A stretch of 64,000 nt of DNA. It comes from Kribbella caucasensis. Its GTDB lineage: Bacteria > Actinomycetota > Actinomycetes > Propionibacteriales > Kribbellaceae. Position 1 is the first letter of the stretch, and each line of letters begins with the position of its first letter. This document shows, piece by piece, positions 1 to 8,512 of this stretch. The stretch spans positions 1-64,000 of the forward strand of contig NZ_SNWQ01000024.1 of the NCBI RefSeq assembly GCF_004361855.1. Reading direction: 5' to 3'. The notes under the pieces were generated by a model, which saw nothing but the letters and a program-made list of their open reading frames with translations, did not search any database and was not told where the DNA came from. The position numbers were made by a program, and so were the translations under genes.

Positions 1-296
1 AACTGTCTCGACAACAGCCAGTGTTCAGAGGCCACGAGCCCCTACCCCGCAGGCAGAGACCGCGTGTCGTGCCCGGTCAAGATCGAAGAGCCCCATTGCC
101 AGCCCCAGGTTCCACCCGTGCCGTGCCTGCCCGCACTGCGTCAGCAACGCAAGTTGCTGCGCGGGAGTCGGGTACATCCGGAACCGGGACATGGAACATA
201 CCTAATCAGCCGGAACCGACAATCCCAAATCACCGAAAGGAGGCAGTCGCGGTTCCTCCCAGCTCTGAAGAGCTGGGGATTCCCGCGACCTATCCA
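1..296 (+). mobile_element. Right end of a truncated TnpB-type insertion element
   Basis: The first 296 bases look like the tail of tnpB plus the right end of an IS200/IS605 or IS607 family element; the body would lie left of the window. Reading frame 3 is open from the window edge, low in complexity and rich in Pro, Arg and Thr, as TnpB tails often are. It reads KEAVAVPP...ELGIP across a GC hairpin at 246-289. Actinobacterial TnpB tails that overlap the element's right-end hairpin commonly look like this. No zinc finger or RuvC residues are visible here, so the family rests on hairpin architecture and tail composition only. It could instead be an unrelated intergenic repeat. Confidence 0.45.
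246..289 (+). ncRNA. Putative omega-RNA (reRNA) 3' hairpin
   Basis: A two-tier hairpin is visible. The outer arms are GTCGCGG (246-252) and CCGCGAC (283-289). The inner arms are a perfect 9-bp stem, CCCAGCTCT (258-266) with AGAGCTGGG (269-277), closed by GA. An AAAGGAGG run lies just upstream at 237-244. TnpB guide RNAs end in such a right-end hairpin and continue into flanking DNA, so the sequence from about 290 would be the guide if this is correct. Alternative: a terminator of an upstream gene, but no T-run follows. Confidence 0.4.
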
Positions 297-1274
297 ATGA
301 GTGCTGGCAGTGACATGAACGGCGGTGGGAGTGGCCGTGGCGGCCACCGACCGCGCGATGAATCGGATGGGGAGCGGCAGCATCCGGTGTTGACGCCGCT
401 GACGGTGACCCAGGCGGACCGGCTGGCGCGGCTGGCCGAGGATGCGGTCGCGAAACGCGGACTGCCGATGCGATACGACGGTGAAGGTGCGCTGGTGCCG
501 GTCGGCCCCGACGGTGTTCCGGTGCAGGACGGTATGTTCGCCGGCCTCATGAACCTCGCTCGGACAGTCGCCGAGTTGCCGCGTCAGCAGTGGCGCTCGG
601 CGGTCGTGGCGCATTTCGACCAGTTGACCTCTTCGGGCGGACCGCCGCCCATTCCGGATGACCTGGAGAGCGAGCTTTACCTTCGACTGGTCTGCGCGTC
701 CACGATCCAGCCCAGCTGGGCCGAACGCATGCCCGAGTTCGCGCCAGGCGTACTGACCGTGCCGGCCACTTACACCGGCCGTGCAGTCGCGATGCATTTC
801 GACGTCGACAACCTCGGCGTGACGTCGGAGGAGGCCACCCGGATGGGCCTGGCGAACCTCCGCCGTCTCCGGGACGAGGTCGAGCACGTGCAGTGCGACG
901 ATGCGGAGATCACCACCTTGTCCGGCAGTATGTTCACGGCATCGCGGGCACTGGTGTTCGACACAGTGCTCCGCGAATCGTTGCGGGTCGAGAACCCTCC
1001 GTTCGGCTGCCTCGTCGCGATGCCGGTCCGAGACTCCCTGCTTGTGCATGTGCTGCGAGATCACACGGTGGCCACCGCTCTGGACATCCTGCCCACTGTC
1101 GCCATCACGATGTTCAGCAGCCGGCCTGGCCCGGTCAGCCCGCACATGTACTACGTCGCGGACCACGAGTGGCAACAGGTGACCGACCACAGCACCGGCA
1201 AGATCCGTGTGCAGGCCGACGGCCGGTTCTCCGACGCCCTGCAGAAGCTGGGGATTCGGTCGGGCAGCATCTGA
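297..1274 (+). CDS. Hypothetical protein, 325 aa
   Basis: I do not recognise a family. The protein has a polar, Gly-rich start (about residues 1-35), then a globular part without signal peptide or membrane helix, so it is probably cytoplasmic. The ATG at 297 is the first Met after the right-end hairpin but has no clear ribosome site. GTG 387, with GGGGAG upstream, is an alternative that would remove the low-complexity head. The reading frame is open upstream to the window edge, so it is continuous with the presumed tnpB tail. The UPF0158 gene starts 2 bases after its stop, so these genes, and probably the next one, form a transcription unit. Confidence 0.6.
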   Translation: MSAGSDMNGGGSGRGGHRPRDESDGERQHPVLTPLTVTQADRLARLAEDAVAKRGLPMRYDGEGALVPVGPDGVPVQDGMFAGLMNLARTVAELPRQQWRSAVVAHFDQLTSSGGPPPIPDDLESELYLRLVCASTIQPSWAERMPEFAPGVLTVPATYTGRAVAMHFDVDNLGVTSEEATRMGLANLRRLRDEVEHVQCDDAEITTLSGSMFTASRALVFDTVLRESLRVENPPFGCLVAMPVRDSLLVHVLRDHTVATALDILPTVAITMFSSRPGPVSPHMYYVADHEWQQVTDHSTGKIRVQADGRFSDALQKLGIRSGSI

Positions 1275-1276
1275 CC

Positions 1277-1987
1277 ATGGCAGAGTTCGACGAAGACATG
1301 TGGGACCGTGCGGCGCTACGCCGGTTGCACGCAGGTGAGACCGAGGTGCTGTTGGAAGGTCGTCCCCTGGCGCCGGTGCTGCAACACGCCGGACAGGCGC
1401 TGCTCGACGCAGGTAGTGCAGCCGACGGTGACCTGGTACGACGTTGCGTCGCCGGCCTGCGGGAACGCGATGCCGCGGGCGATGACGTGCTGGCCATGGA
1501 ATTGCAAGCCATGCTCGGGGAAGCGGTCACCAGCGAACATGTGCCATGGCCGCTGACTCCGATTCCGGTCGACCTGGACATCCTGGCTGGTCTCCTCGAC
1601 GGCGATCCGCTGGCAGGCGATGGAGCGATCGACCTCTTGACCGGGAACATCTATCCGCCGGGCTCGCTGGACTTTGACCTACCCGAGGAGCTCGACGAGG
1701 ACAGCGAGTCGTTCGATCCGGACCGATGGCTGCACTTCCACCCGGAGAGCGGCGAGGGCTACCGAGACATGCGCGACTTCGCCGCCGGCCTACCGGACGG
1801 ACGGCTCCGGGAACAACTGTTCCAGGCGCTTGAGGGCCGTGGCGCGTTCCGCCGGTTCCGTAACGTGCTGCACGACGACGCCCATGAGGTTCAGCTCACG
1901 CGCTGGAACCTGTTCCGGGACGAGCGCGAACTCGGCCGCGCCCGCGAGTGGCTCGGTCTGAAGGGCTACCGCAGTGCGATCCGATAG
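1277..1987 (+). CDS. UPF0158 family protein, 236 aa
   Basis: The C-terminal half carries the UPF0158 signature: RWLHFHPE, then GYRDMRDFAAGL, LEGRGAFRRFRNVL and FRDERELGRAREWL (about residues 150-232). UPF0158 proteins are small, soluble and of unknown biochemical function. The N-terminal 140 residues are acidic and not assigned. ATG 1277 begins just after the preceding stop (1272-1274), which indicates translational coupling; a much longer upstream extension in this frame would overlap the preceding gene and is rejected. The next gene begins about 10 bases after its stop, or overlaps it if GTG 1974 is used. Confidence 0.75.
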   Translation: MAEFDEDMWDRAALRRLHAGETEVLLEGRPLAPVLQHAGQALLDAGSAADGDLVRRCVAGLRERDAAGDDVLAMELQAMLGEAVTSEHVPWPLTPIPVDLDILAGLLDGDPLAGDGAIDLLTGNIYPPGSLDFDLPEELDEDSESFDPDRWLHFHPESGEGYRDMRDFAAGLPDGRLREQLFQALEGRGAFRRFRNVLHDDAHEVQLTRWNLFRDERELGRAREWLGLKGYRSAIR

Positions 1988-1997
1988 GTTTTCAGGG

Positions 1998-4616
1998 GTG
2001 ACCGGAGCGCTCGACTCGTCGTATGCCGTTCTCGTCGATTCAGTGGCAGAAGTTCTCGCTGCGCGTGGGCCGTTGACGGAGGATCAGATCGTCGCGGAAC
2101 TGCGGGACCGCGGCATCGACCTGGGCGAATTTCCCCAGGAATTGCTGGAGGACGCCTTCGACGAGGCGATCGCGCCGGTGGTGCTCCTCGCCGACGAACG
2201 ATGGGCCTGGTTGCCTGCCCTGCTCGCCGGGCGGACGTTCACGCACCGGTTGACCGAGTTGGAGGTCGCCCACGATCTGCTGTTCGTGACTCCGGACCTG
2301 GATCCTGCGGACCTGCTGCTCTTCGACGACGTCGCTGGGCTGTCCGACGGCACGGAGGTCAGGTCTCTCCTGCTGCCCTTCGACGCCGAGGAACTCGGTG
2401 AGCGTGGCGCACCCGTCGACGACGTCCCCGACGATGCAGTCCTGCTGCTTCCAGCGGGTTACTTGAGCGGACGGCACATCCGCCCGGATGACGTGATCGG
2501 GCTGCGGGTCACCGCCGACGGTGTCTCCCTTGACGTCGTCGACGTACCGGACCGATCAGCGGCGACGGCCGAGTTCGCACGAGCGATCGCCACGATCCTA
2601 GAGAGGCATGAGCCCGAGGAGCTCGGGGCGGCGATCTGGAGCGTGTGCGCCGACCATGACGATCTGTTCCGCGATCCGTTACCTCCTTTGAGGGCCCTAC
2701 TGGCAACGTGTGGACTGGTCCAGAACGGCGACTGGGTGGCGTGGGAGGGCTTCGACTTCGGTCGCTGGCGGACGGATCTCCGGCGTGACGGTCTGATGCG
2801 CCGGCACGACTTGAGCAATGACGAGGCGCTCGCGGTACTCGCCGGTGTAGCGCTGTACGAACGGGTGGCCCAGCTCTACGAGGCCGCCGCGCAGAACGCG
2901 GACGATCCATCGTCGCTGGTCGAGGTATTCGAGGAGCTCACCACCGGGCAGCCGACTGAGCCAACCGACGAGACCAGCGAATTCCGCATGACGATGAAGG
3001 ACGCACTCACTGGCCTGGACGAGCCGGCGATCGTCGTGGCACTACTGGCAGAGACAACGGGCTACGACGCGACCCGGGCAGCTCCGCTCGGCATGTTCGC
3101 CGAGACGCTCGAGCCGCTGATGCCCCGGAGCGCACGACCGCCGCTGCGATGGCTACGTGCCAAGGCCCACGAACTGCTCGGCGAGATCGCGACGGCCGAG
3201 CAGGTCCTGCTGGACGCCGAGTCGCTGGATCCCGATTGGCCGATGACATTGGTCGACCTCGCCCGGTATGCCTTCGATCGCGGCGACGCCGAGCGTGGCC
3301 TGTCGCTGCTCCGCCGCGCCGGTGCTCCGGCCGACGACCCGATGGTGCACATGCTCGAGCGGTTCCAAGGAGCGCCGCCCCGAACGGATCTCGGACGTAA
3401 CGACGTGTGCTGGTGCGGATCGGGCCGCAAGTACAAGAAGTGCCATCTCAACAGCGAACAACTCCCGCTGGAGGATCGCGCGCTGTGGCTGTACGAGAAG
3501 GCCTCCCTGTTCGTGATGGACGAACCGCAACGCGAGCTGCACACCGACCTGGCGGCTGAGCGTGCTCAGTACGCCGACTCGGAGGACGAGATCTGGGCGG
3601 CGGCGACCGACCCGCTGGTTGTCGACGCCCTGTTGTTCGAAGGCGGAGTGTTCGAGGACTTCCTCACCACCCGAGGTGTGCTTCTGCCGGACGACGAGCG
3701 ACTGCTCGCACAGCAGTGGCTGCTCGCCGATCGCTCGGTGCACGAGGTCACCGAGATTCACCCGGGCGACGGCCTCGTCCTGCGCGACCTGCGCACCGGC
3801 GATGTCTTACTGGTCCGCGAGCGCACCGCCGGCCAGTACCTGACGACGGGTCAACTGATCTGCGCCCGCATCCTTCCGGCCGGTGAAACCCTGCAGATCT
3901 TCGGCGGCCTGGAACCCGTCGCCTTGCATGAGCGCGACGAGCTGATCGCCCTGCTCGACTCCGAGCCGGATCCGCACGAGCTGGTCGAGTTCCTCACCCG
4001 GCGCTTCGCACCGACCGTACTGCAGAACATCGAAGGCGATCCACTGGTGTTCTGCGAGGCCACTCTGCGCGCCGACGACTCGGTTGCGTTGGTCAACATC
4101 CTCGACGACACATACGACCGGGCCGATCCGGCGGCAACGGAATGGCTCGAGCACGTGACCACCAACGGCATGCAACGGATCAGCGCGACCCTCCGGCTGG
4201 AAGGCGACGACCTGCACGTCGACACCAACAGCGAGGAACGGCATGAGCGCGTCCTCGCCGAGCTACGCGAACTCGTCCCCTCGATCGCCCTGGTCAGCGA
4301 GTCACGAAAGCCATTCCGGGACACCCGCGAGGCCGCCGTACTGGCAGCGGGGGCAGGCCCCGGCGGCAGCTCGGCCCTCGATCCAAGCGATCTCGATGTC
4401 GCCGCGCTGATCGAGCAGGTCGTCCGCGACTATGAGCGGCGGTGGCTGGACGAACCGATTCCGGCGCTCGCGGGAGTCACGCCGCGCCAGGCGGCAGACG
4501 ATCCCACCCGCCGTGACGACCTGATCAAGCTCCTCGACTCCTTCCCCGCCGTTGACGCGCCGGACGCGATGAGCCCGGCCCGGCTACGCGCTGCACTCAA
4601 CCTGCCACCGCGGTGA
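1998..4616 (+). CDS. SEC-C motif protein with TPR-like segment, 872 aa
   Basis: A SEC-C zinc-binding motif is clear at about residues 471-483: CWCGSGRKYKKCH, with C471, C473, C482 and H483. In SecA this motif binds zinc and contacts SecB or ribosomes; in other proteins it marks metal-binding, often uncharacterised modules. Just before it (about 390-450) are helical repeat-like segments (ELLGEIATAEQVLLDAE, then DRGDAERGLSLL) resembling TPRs. N-terminal residues 10-60 resemble a winged-helix fold (LTEDQIVAELRDRGI). There is no signal peptide. GTG 1998 was chosen because it follows the UPF0158 stop; GTG 1974 in the same frame would add eight residues. The function is unknown. Confidence 0.75.
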   Translation: MTGALDSSYAVLVDSVAEVLAARGPLTEDQIVAELRDRGIDLGEFPQELLEDAFDEAIAPVVLLADERWAWLPALLAGRTFTHRLTELEVAHDLLFVTPDLDPADLLLFDDVAGLSDGTEVRSLLLPFDAEELGERGAPVDDVPDDAVLLLPAGYLSGRHIRPDDVIGLRVTADGVSLDVVDVPDRSAATAEFARAIATILERHEPEELGAAIWSVCADHDDLFRDPLPPLRALLATCGLVQNGDWVAWEGFDFGRWRTDLRRDGLMRRHDLSNDEALAVLAGVALYERVAQLYEAAAQNADDPSSLVEVFEELTTGQPTEPTDETSEFRMTMKDALTGLDEPAIVVALLAETTGYDATRAAPLGMFAETLEPLMPRSARPPLRWLRAKAHELLGEIATAEQVLLDAESLDPDWPMTLVDLARYAFDRGDAERGLSLLRRAGAPADDPMVHMLERFQGAPPRTDLGRNDVCWCGSGRKYKKCHLNSEQLPLEDRALWLYEKASLFVMDEPQRELHTDLAAERAQYADSEDEIWAAATDPLVVDALLFEGGVFEDFLTTRGVLLPDDERLLAQQWLLADRSVHEVTEIHPGDGLVLRDLRTGDVLLVRERTAGQYLTTGQLICARILPAGETLQIFGGLEPVALHERDELIALLDSEPDPHELVEFLTRRFAPTVLQNIEGDPLVFCEATLRADDSVALVNILDDTYDRADPAATEWLEHVTTNGMQRISATLRLEGDDLHVDTNSEERHERVLAELRELVPSIALVSESRKPFRDTREAAVLAAGAGPGGSSALDPSDLDVAALIEQVVRDYERRWLDEPIPALAGVTPRQAADDPTRRDDLIKLLDSFPAVDAPDAMSPARLRAALNLPPR

Positions 4617-4801
4617 AGGTCGGCTGATCCCCGGCCTGGGCGGCGGCAACGGAACGCTCAGGTTGTGTTTGCCGTGGTGCCGTTGGCCGGGTGCAGGATC
4701 GGGTGGCGGCAACGGCCGGCTCGGGGGAACCCGCCCGCAGTACCGCTGAGCCGGGCGCACGTCCAGAAGGCGCCCGCAATCAATGCCCAAGGAGTTTCAC
4801 C

Positions 4802-6241
4802 ATGTCTCTCGATCGTCGTTCTGTACTCCGCGGTGCCGCCGTCGGCGCGACCGGTGTCGGCTTCGCCACCGTCGGCGCGGTTCCCACCCTCGCCGAGGCG
4901 GCCCCGGCGTCGTCGCAGCGCGGGACGTACCCGACCCACCGCCCGTTTCCCCCGCTGATGGACGACCCCAAGGGCGTCCTCGCGTTGCCGCCGGGCTTCA
5001 AGTACACGATCGTCACCCGCGCCGGTGAGACCAAGCTGAAGACCGGCCAGCCGACCCCGGGCGCGCACGACGGTACCGCGGTCTTCGGCACCGGCAAGGA
5101 CTACCTGCTGATCCAGAACCACGAGATCGGCAGCAACAACGCGCTCGGCGTACCGCAGATCGAGGGCACCGTCTACGACTCGGGCGTCGGCGCCGCCGGC
5201 GGATGCACGGTCATCGCCACCGACCGTGACGGCAACAACCTCGGTGAGTGGGTCGGCATCTCCGGCACGCTCACCAACTGCGCCGGTGGCCACACGCCGT
5301 GGGGCACCTGGCTGACCTGCGAGGAGACCGAGAACAAGGCCAACGGCACCACCCGCCTCAAGGATCACGGCTACGTCTTCGAGGTCTGGGGCGACGGCGA
5401 GACCGCCCACCCGATGCCGCTCAAGGCCCTCGGCCGGTACGCCCACGAGGCCTGCGCGGTCGACCGGGACAAGGCCCACATCTACCTGTCCGAAGACGCC
5501 TCCGGCCCCAACGGACTGTTCTACCGCTGGGCCGCGCCGGCCGGCTACCGGCTTGGCAAGAACAGCTGGCAGGACCTGGCCGACGTCAACTTCGGCACCC
5601 TCGAGGCGATGGCCATCCTCGGTGACGACGGCAAGCCGATCCCGGACGTCGCCTACCTGACCTCCGCCCAGTTGCTGCGTCCGTTCCGGGTCGCGTGGGT
5701 GCCGGTGCCCGACCGGGACGCGGTCTCGGTCTCCTGCCGCAAGCAGTTCACCGACGACCAGGTCACCCGGGGCAAGAAGTTCGAGGGTGTCTTCGGCACC
5801 GACGAGGGTGTGTACGTCGTCAACTCGTACGCCGAAGCGGGCACCACGGACCTGCCGGGCGACGCCGTTCCGCACGACGGCATGGTGTGGTTCTACAACT
5901 ACAAGTCCAAGACCATCCAGCTGGTCACCTACTTCCCGGACAACGCCGCCGCCGACAAGGGCTCCGAAGCGAAGTACGACGACTACAACTTCGACAGCCC
6001 GGACAACGTCACCGTCACCCCGTGGGGCTCGCTCGTCCTCGCCGAGGACGGCAACGCCACCAGCCACGTGCTGAGCTCGACCCCCGGCGGCCCGACGTAC
6101 GCGATCGCCCGCAACCAGCTCAACGACTCCGAGTTCACCGGGCCCGCCTTCTCCGCGGACGGCAAGGTGCTCTTCGTCAACCTGCAGAGCCCGGGCATCA
6201 CCTTCGCCATCACCGGCCCCTGGCGCGACTACCTCGGCTGA
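4802..6241 (+). CDS. PhoX-like (DUF839) Tat-exported protein, 479 aa
   Basis: The N-terminus DRRSVLRGAAVGA is a twin-arginine signal, followed by a hydrophobic stretch and a likely cleavage near residue 37. The mature part resembles PhoX/DUF839 proteins, calcium/iron-dependent phosphatases with a beta-propeller: NHEIGSNNALG, GGHTPWGTWLTCEE, GYVFEVWGDG, AHEACAVDRDKAHIYLSED and SPDNVTVTPWGSLVLAEDG are typical PhoX blocks. AAGGAG (about 4789) precedes ATG 4802 at good spacing. It appears monocistronic and ends in a strong hairpin. A phosphatase acting on extracellular phosphoesters is likely, but substrate and phosphate regulation cannot be seen; no Pho box was identified. Confidence 0.85.
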   Translation: MSLDRRSVLRGAAVGATGVGFATVGAVPTLAEAAPASSQRGTYPTHRPFPPLMDDPKGVLALPPGFKYTIVTRAGETKLKTGQPTPGAHDGTAVFGTGKDYLLIQNHEIGSNNALGVPQIEGTVYDSGVGAAGGCTVIATDRDGNNLGEWVGISGTLTNCAGGHTPWGTWLTCEETENKANGTTRLKDHGYVFEVWGDGETAHPMPLKALGRYAHEACAVDRDKAHIYLSEDASGPNGLFYRWAAPAGYRLGKNSWQDLADVNFGTLEAMAILGDDGKPIPDVAYLTSAQLLRPFRVAWVPVPDRDAVSVSCRKQFTDDQVTRGKKFEGVFGTDEGVYVVNSYAEAGTTDLPGDAVPHDGMVWFYNYKSKTIQLVTYFPDNAAADKGSEAKYDDYNFDSPDNVTVTPWGSLVLAEDGNATSHVLSSTPGGPTYAIARNQLNDSEFTGPAFSADGKVLFVNLQSPGITFAITGPWRDYLG

Positions 6242-6247
6242 CGAGTA

Positions 6248-6287
6248 GTAGCCCTTAGCCGATCCCCAGGGACCGGCTAAGGGCTAC
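6248..6287 (+). terminator. Intrinsic-type hairpin after the phoX-like gene
   Basis: A perfect 14-bp inverted repeat, GTAGCCCTTAGCCG (6248-6261) with CGGCTAAGGGCTAC (6274-6287) and a 12-base loop, begins 6 bases after the stop codon. It lacks a T-tract, as is common in actinomycetes. Confidence 0.75.
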
Positions 6288-6341
6288 GTAAGTACCGATT
6301 TAGGTAATCTCCCTCATGCGCTCGAACTTTCCACCTGCGAA

Positions 6342-6360
6342 GTTACTCGTAATGGGTAAC
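6342..6360. promoter_or_regulatory. Palindrome upstream of small ORFs
   Basis: GTTAC (6342-6346) and GTAAC (6356-6360) are inverted around a 9-base spacer, about 50 bases before the 36-aa ORF. It may be an operator for the two small ORFs; no dedicated regulator lies next to it. Confidence 0.3.
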
Positions 6361-6411
6361 CGAAGGCCGTGTGACAGCCCGTCGCACCACCCCTCAGGCA
6401 GGAGAAAGACC

Positions 6412-6522
6412 ATGCGCCAGATCCAGCTCCAGGTTCGCCGAAGGCCGGTGCGCACGCTCACGCGCAGGAACACGCAGGGCCTCGACCTCCGTACGCCGTC
6501 CGGCCGCCCGCTCCCGTTCTGA
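6412..6522 (+). CDS. Putative 36-aa basic peptide
   Basis: ATG 6412 has a good AGGAG site 6-10 bases upstream and opens a 36-codon frame rich in Arg (VRRRPVRTLTRRN) that ends in a stop at 6520-6522. It has no Cys or hydrophobic helix, so it is not a membrane toxin. Either a leader peptide or a small basic protein is possible. The next small ORF begins 37 bases downstream, so they may be cotranscribed. Existence rests only on the ribosome site and position. Confidence 0.4.
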   Translation: MRQIQLQVRRRPVRTLTRRNTQGLDLRTPSGRPLPF

Positions 6523-6559
6523 TCCCATCCGATCCGCCCACCTCGACGAACCAACGACC

Positions 6560-6808
6560 ATGAATCTCAGACTGCACGTCCACCACGCTTTCACCGGCGG
6601 CTGGTGCGCCGACATCGACGACGACACCGACCGCCAGCCCGACGACCCCTACTGGTGCGTCGACCAATGGCCGACCCTGCAGGACGCGATCACCGCGGGC
6701 TGCCACCAACTGGCGAGACTCACCGCCACCCTCCAGACCACCCAGTACCTCCCCCGCGTCAGCGGCCACTTCGACGTGCCGCAAGACCTGCCGGCTCTGG
6801 CCGCCTGA
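6560..6808 (+). CDS. Hypothetical 82-aa protein
   Basis: A small acidic protein with two Trp/Cys-containing patches (TGGWCADIDDDT and PYWCVDQWPTL) and a helical middle. I do not recognise a family. It follows the 36-aa ORF and is convergent with the GH109-type gene, whose stop is at 6841. The frame is open far upstream of ATG 6560, but that upstream part is Arg/Ser-rich and shadows the 36-aa ORF, so the short form is preferred. No strong ribosome site is visible. Confidence 0.5.
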   Translation: MNLRLHVHHAFTGGWCADIDDDTDRQPDDPYWCVDQWPTLQDAITAGCHQLARLTATLQTTQYLPRVSGHFDVPQDLPALAA

Positions 6809-6840
6809 CCGTCGCCGCCGCCTCCGCCGGTCCGGGTCGG

Positions 6841-8286
6841 TCAGCGCTCCTCGAGCCAGGGGTCGTCCGGCCGTGGCCGATCGAAGGTCGGCCGTGCTCC
6901 TTTCCAGTGGCCCCGGGTGAAGTCCGGAATCTTGACCGGACGCAGGTGCGGCGTCTTCATCGACTCGTGGCTGAGTGGGATCACCGAGCACCACGCCGCG
7001 GAGTCGTACACGTCGATGTCCGGAGTCATCCCGAGCCGCATCAGCTGGACCAGCCGGAAGATCGCCACGAAGTCGCCGCCGCCATGACCGCCGTACTGCT
7101 CGGCCAGGCGTTGCAGGGCCGGCCACAGCCAATGATCGTGCTGGTCGAGGATGCTGCTGTAGCTGCTGCCGGTGCGCCACGTGTGGTTGTCGTGCCCGAG
7201 CGACTCCAAGTAGACGCGGGCGTTGTCGAGCTCGATGGAGCCCCGGGTTCCGGTGAGGGTCGTCTCCCGGGTGTAGGGGTGCGGCGAGTTGACGTCGTGC
7301 TCGACCCGGATGAACCTTCCGGACGCCGTGGTGACGAACGCGCTGTGCCGGTCGCCGGAGATGTACGGCGCGTCGTCCCATGACGAGTGGTCCGGCCCGA
7401 CCCGCGAGTCCTCGGATCTGAACAATGCCAACGCCTTCGGCGGCGTGGACACCGCGACCAGCTCGTCGAACCGGTCGCCTCGGTTGATCCCCATCGCGGC
7501 CGAGACCGGACCGAGGCCGTGCATCGGGTAGTGCAGGGCGTTCATCCGGGTCTGCCAGCGCCGCCGCCAGTACTCCGGGTAGTACGCGCCGCCGAACAGG
7601 TACGGCCAGCGCAGGTCGTGGATGTAGCCGCCGGACGCGTGCTGCACATCACCGAACAGGCCGGCCTTGACCATGTTGAACATCTGCAACTCGGGCCGGA
7701 AGTAGTTCACGTTCTCCAGCAGCATGCAGTGCTTGCGGGTGCGTTCCGACGTACGGACCAAGTCCCAGATCTCGTCCAGGTGGGGCGAGATCGGCAGCTC
7801 GATCGCGACGTGCTTGCCGTGCTCCATGGCGGCCTTGGCCTGCGGGTAATGCCACTCCCACGGCGTCGCGATGTACACCAGGTCGATGTCGTCCCGCTTG
7901 ACGAGGTTGAGGTAGTCCTCCTCGCCGTTGGAGTACCCGACCGGCGGAGTGTCCTGGAAGCCCTGCGCCATGATCCGGCTGATTGTTCGGGTGACCTGGG
8001 CGGGCCGGATGTCGCACGCGGCGGTGACCGTGGAGACGGCACCGAAGCGGACATCCTGGCCACCGCCTCGGTTGCCCAGGCCGATCAGGCCGACCCGGAC
8101 GTTGTCGAAACCTTCGAACGGAACGTCGACCATCGGCTGCTCGCCCTGGTCGCGAGATGGCTCCCAGGCGGTCGCGGCGGAGGCCGGTCCGCCGGTGGCG
8201 GCACCGACTCCGGCGCCGGCGGTGAGTACGGCGCCGGACCTCAGCAGGTCCCGGCGCGAAGGGCTGTAACGGCTCGGAGACGACAC
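6841..8286 (-). CDS. GH109-type Gfo/Idh/MocA family protein, Tat-exported, 481 aa
   Basis: A Tat signal (SRRDLLRSGAVLTAGAG) precedes a Rossmann NAD-binding motif, VRVGLIGLGNRGGG, at about residue 63. Blocks ATPWEWHYPQAKAAMEHGKH, CMLLENVNYF, GGYIHDLRWPYLF and HGLGPVSAAMGINRGDRFD match GH109 alpha-N-acetylgalactosaminidases, which cleave glycosides by transient NAD-dependent oxidation. Tat export would allow cofactor loading before secretion. GTG 8286 is preferred to GTG 8295 because AAGGA lies about 10 bases upstream of it. The gene is convergent with the 82-aa ORF and divergent from the esterase gene at 8513. The substrate is inferred from family only. Confidence 0.82.
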   Translation of the reverse strand: MSSPSRYSPSRRDLLRSGAVLTAGAGVGAATGGPASAATAWEPSRDQGEQPMVDVPFEGFDNVRVGLIGLGNRGGGQDVRFGAVSTVTAACDIRPAQVTRTISRIMAQGFQDTPPVGYSNGEEDYLNLVKRDDIDLVYIATPWEWHYPQAKAAMEHGKHVAIELPISPHLDEIWDLVRTSERTRKHCMLLENVNYFRPELQMFNMVKAGLFGDVQHASGGYIHDLRWPYLFGGAYYPEYWRRRWQTRMNALHYPMHGLGPVSAAMGINRGDRFDELVAVSTPPKALALFRSEDSRVGPDHSSWDDAPYISGDRHSAFVTTASGRFIRVEHDVNSPHPYTRETTLTGTRGSIELDNARVYLESLGHDNHTWRTGSSYSSILDQHDHWLWPALQRLAEQYGGHGGGDFVAIFRLVQLMRLGMTPDIDVYDSAAWCSVIPLSHESMKTPHLRPVKIPDFTRGHWKGARPTFDRPRPDDPWLEER

Positions 8287-8512
8287 AGTGATCACTTCCT
8301 TGGGCGGTTAGACGTGACTGAACTTGTCTCGTTGCTTGTTGTATCGAGCAGTATTGATCACTCGCTCGGCGGTGACAAGGTCATAGCCGTCAGTAGTAGG
8401 CAGGCCCCGCATCTCTGCGTGATCAGATGTGTGCGGTCAGCACATGGCGGGGGTAGGCGGCGGCGACAACTATCAGTTCTGAGATCCGTACGAAGCGACG
8501 GAGGTTCAGAAA

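Noticed and set aside
4658..6067. 469-codon minus-strand open frame
   Set aside because: Antisense to the PhoX-like gene, whose Tat signal, ribosome site and domain blocks are clear.
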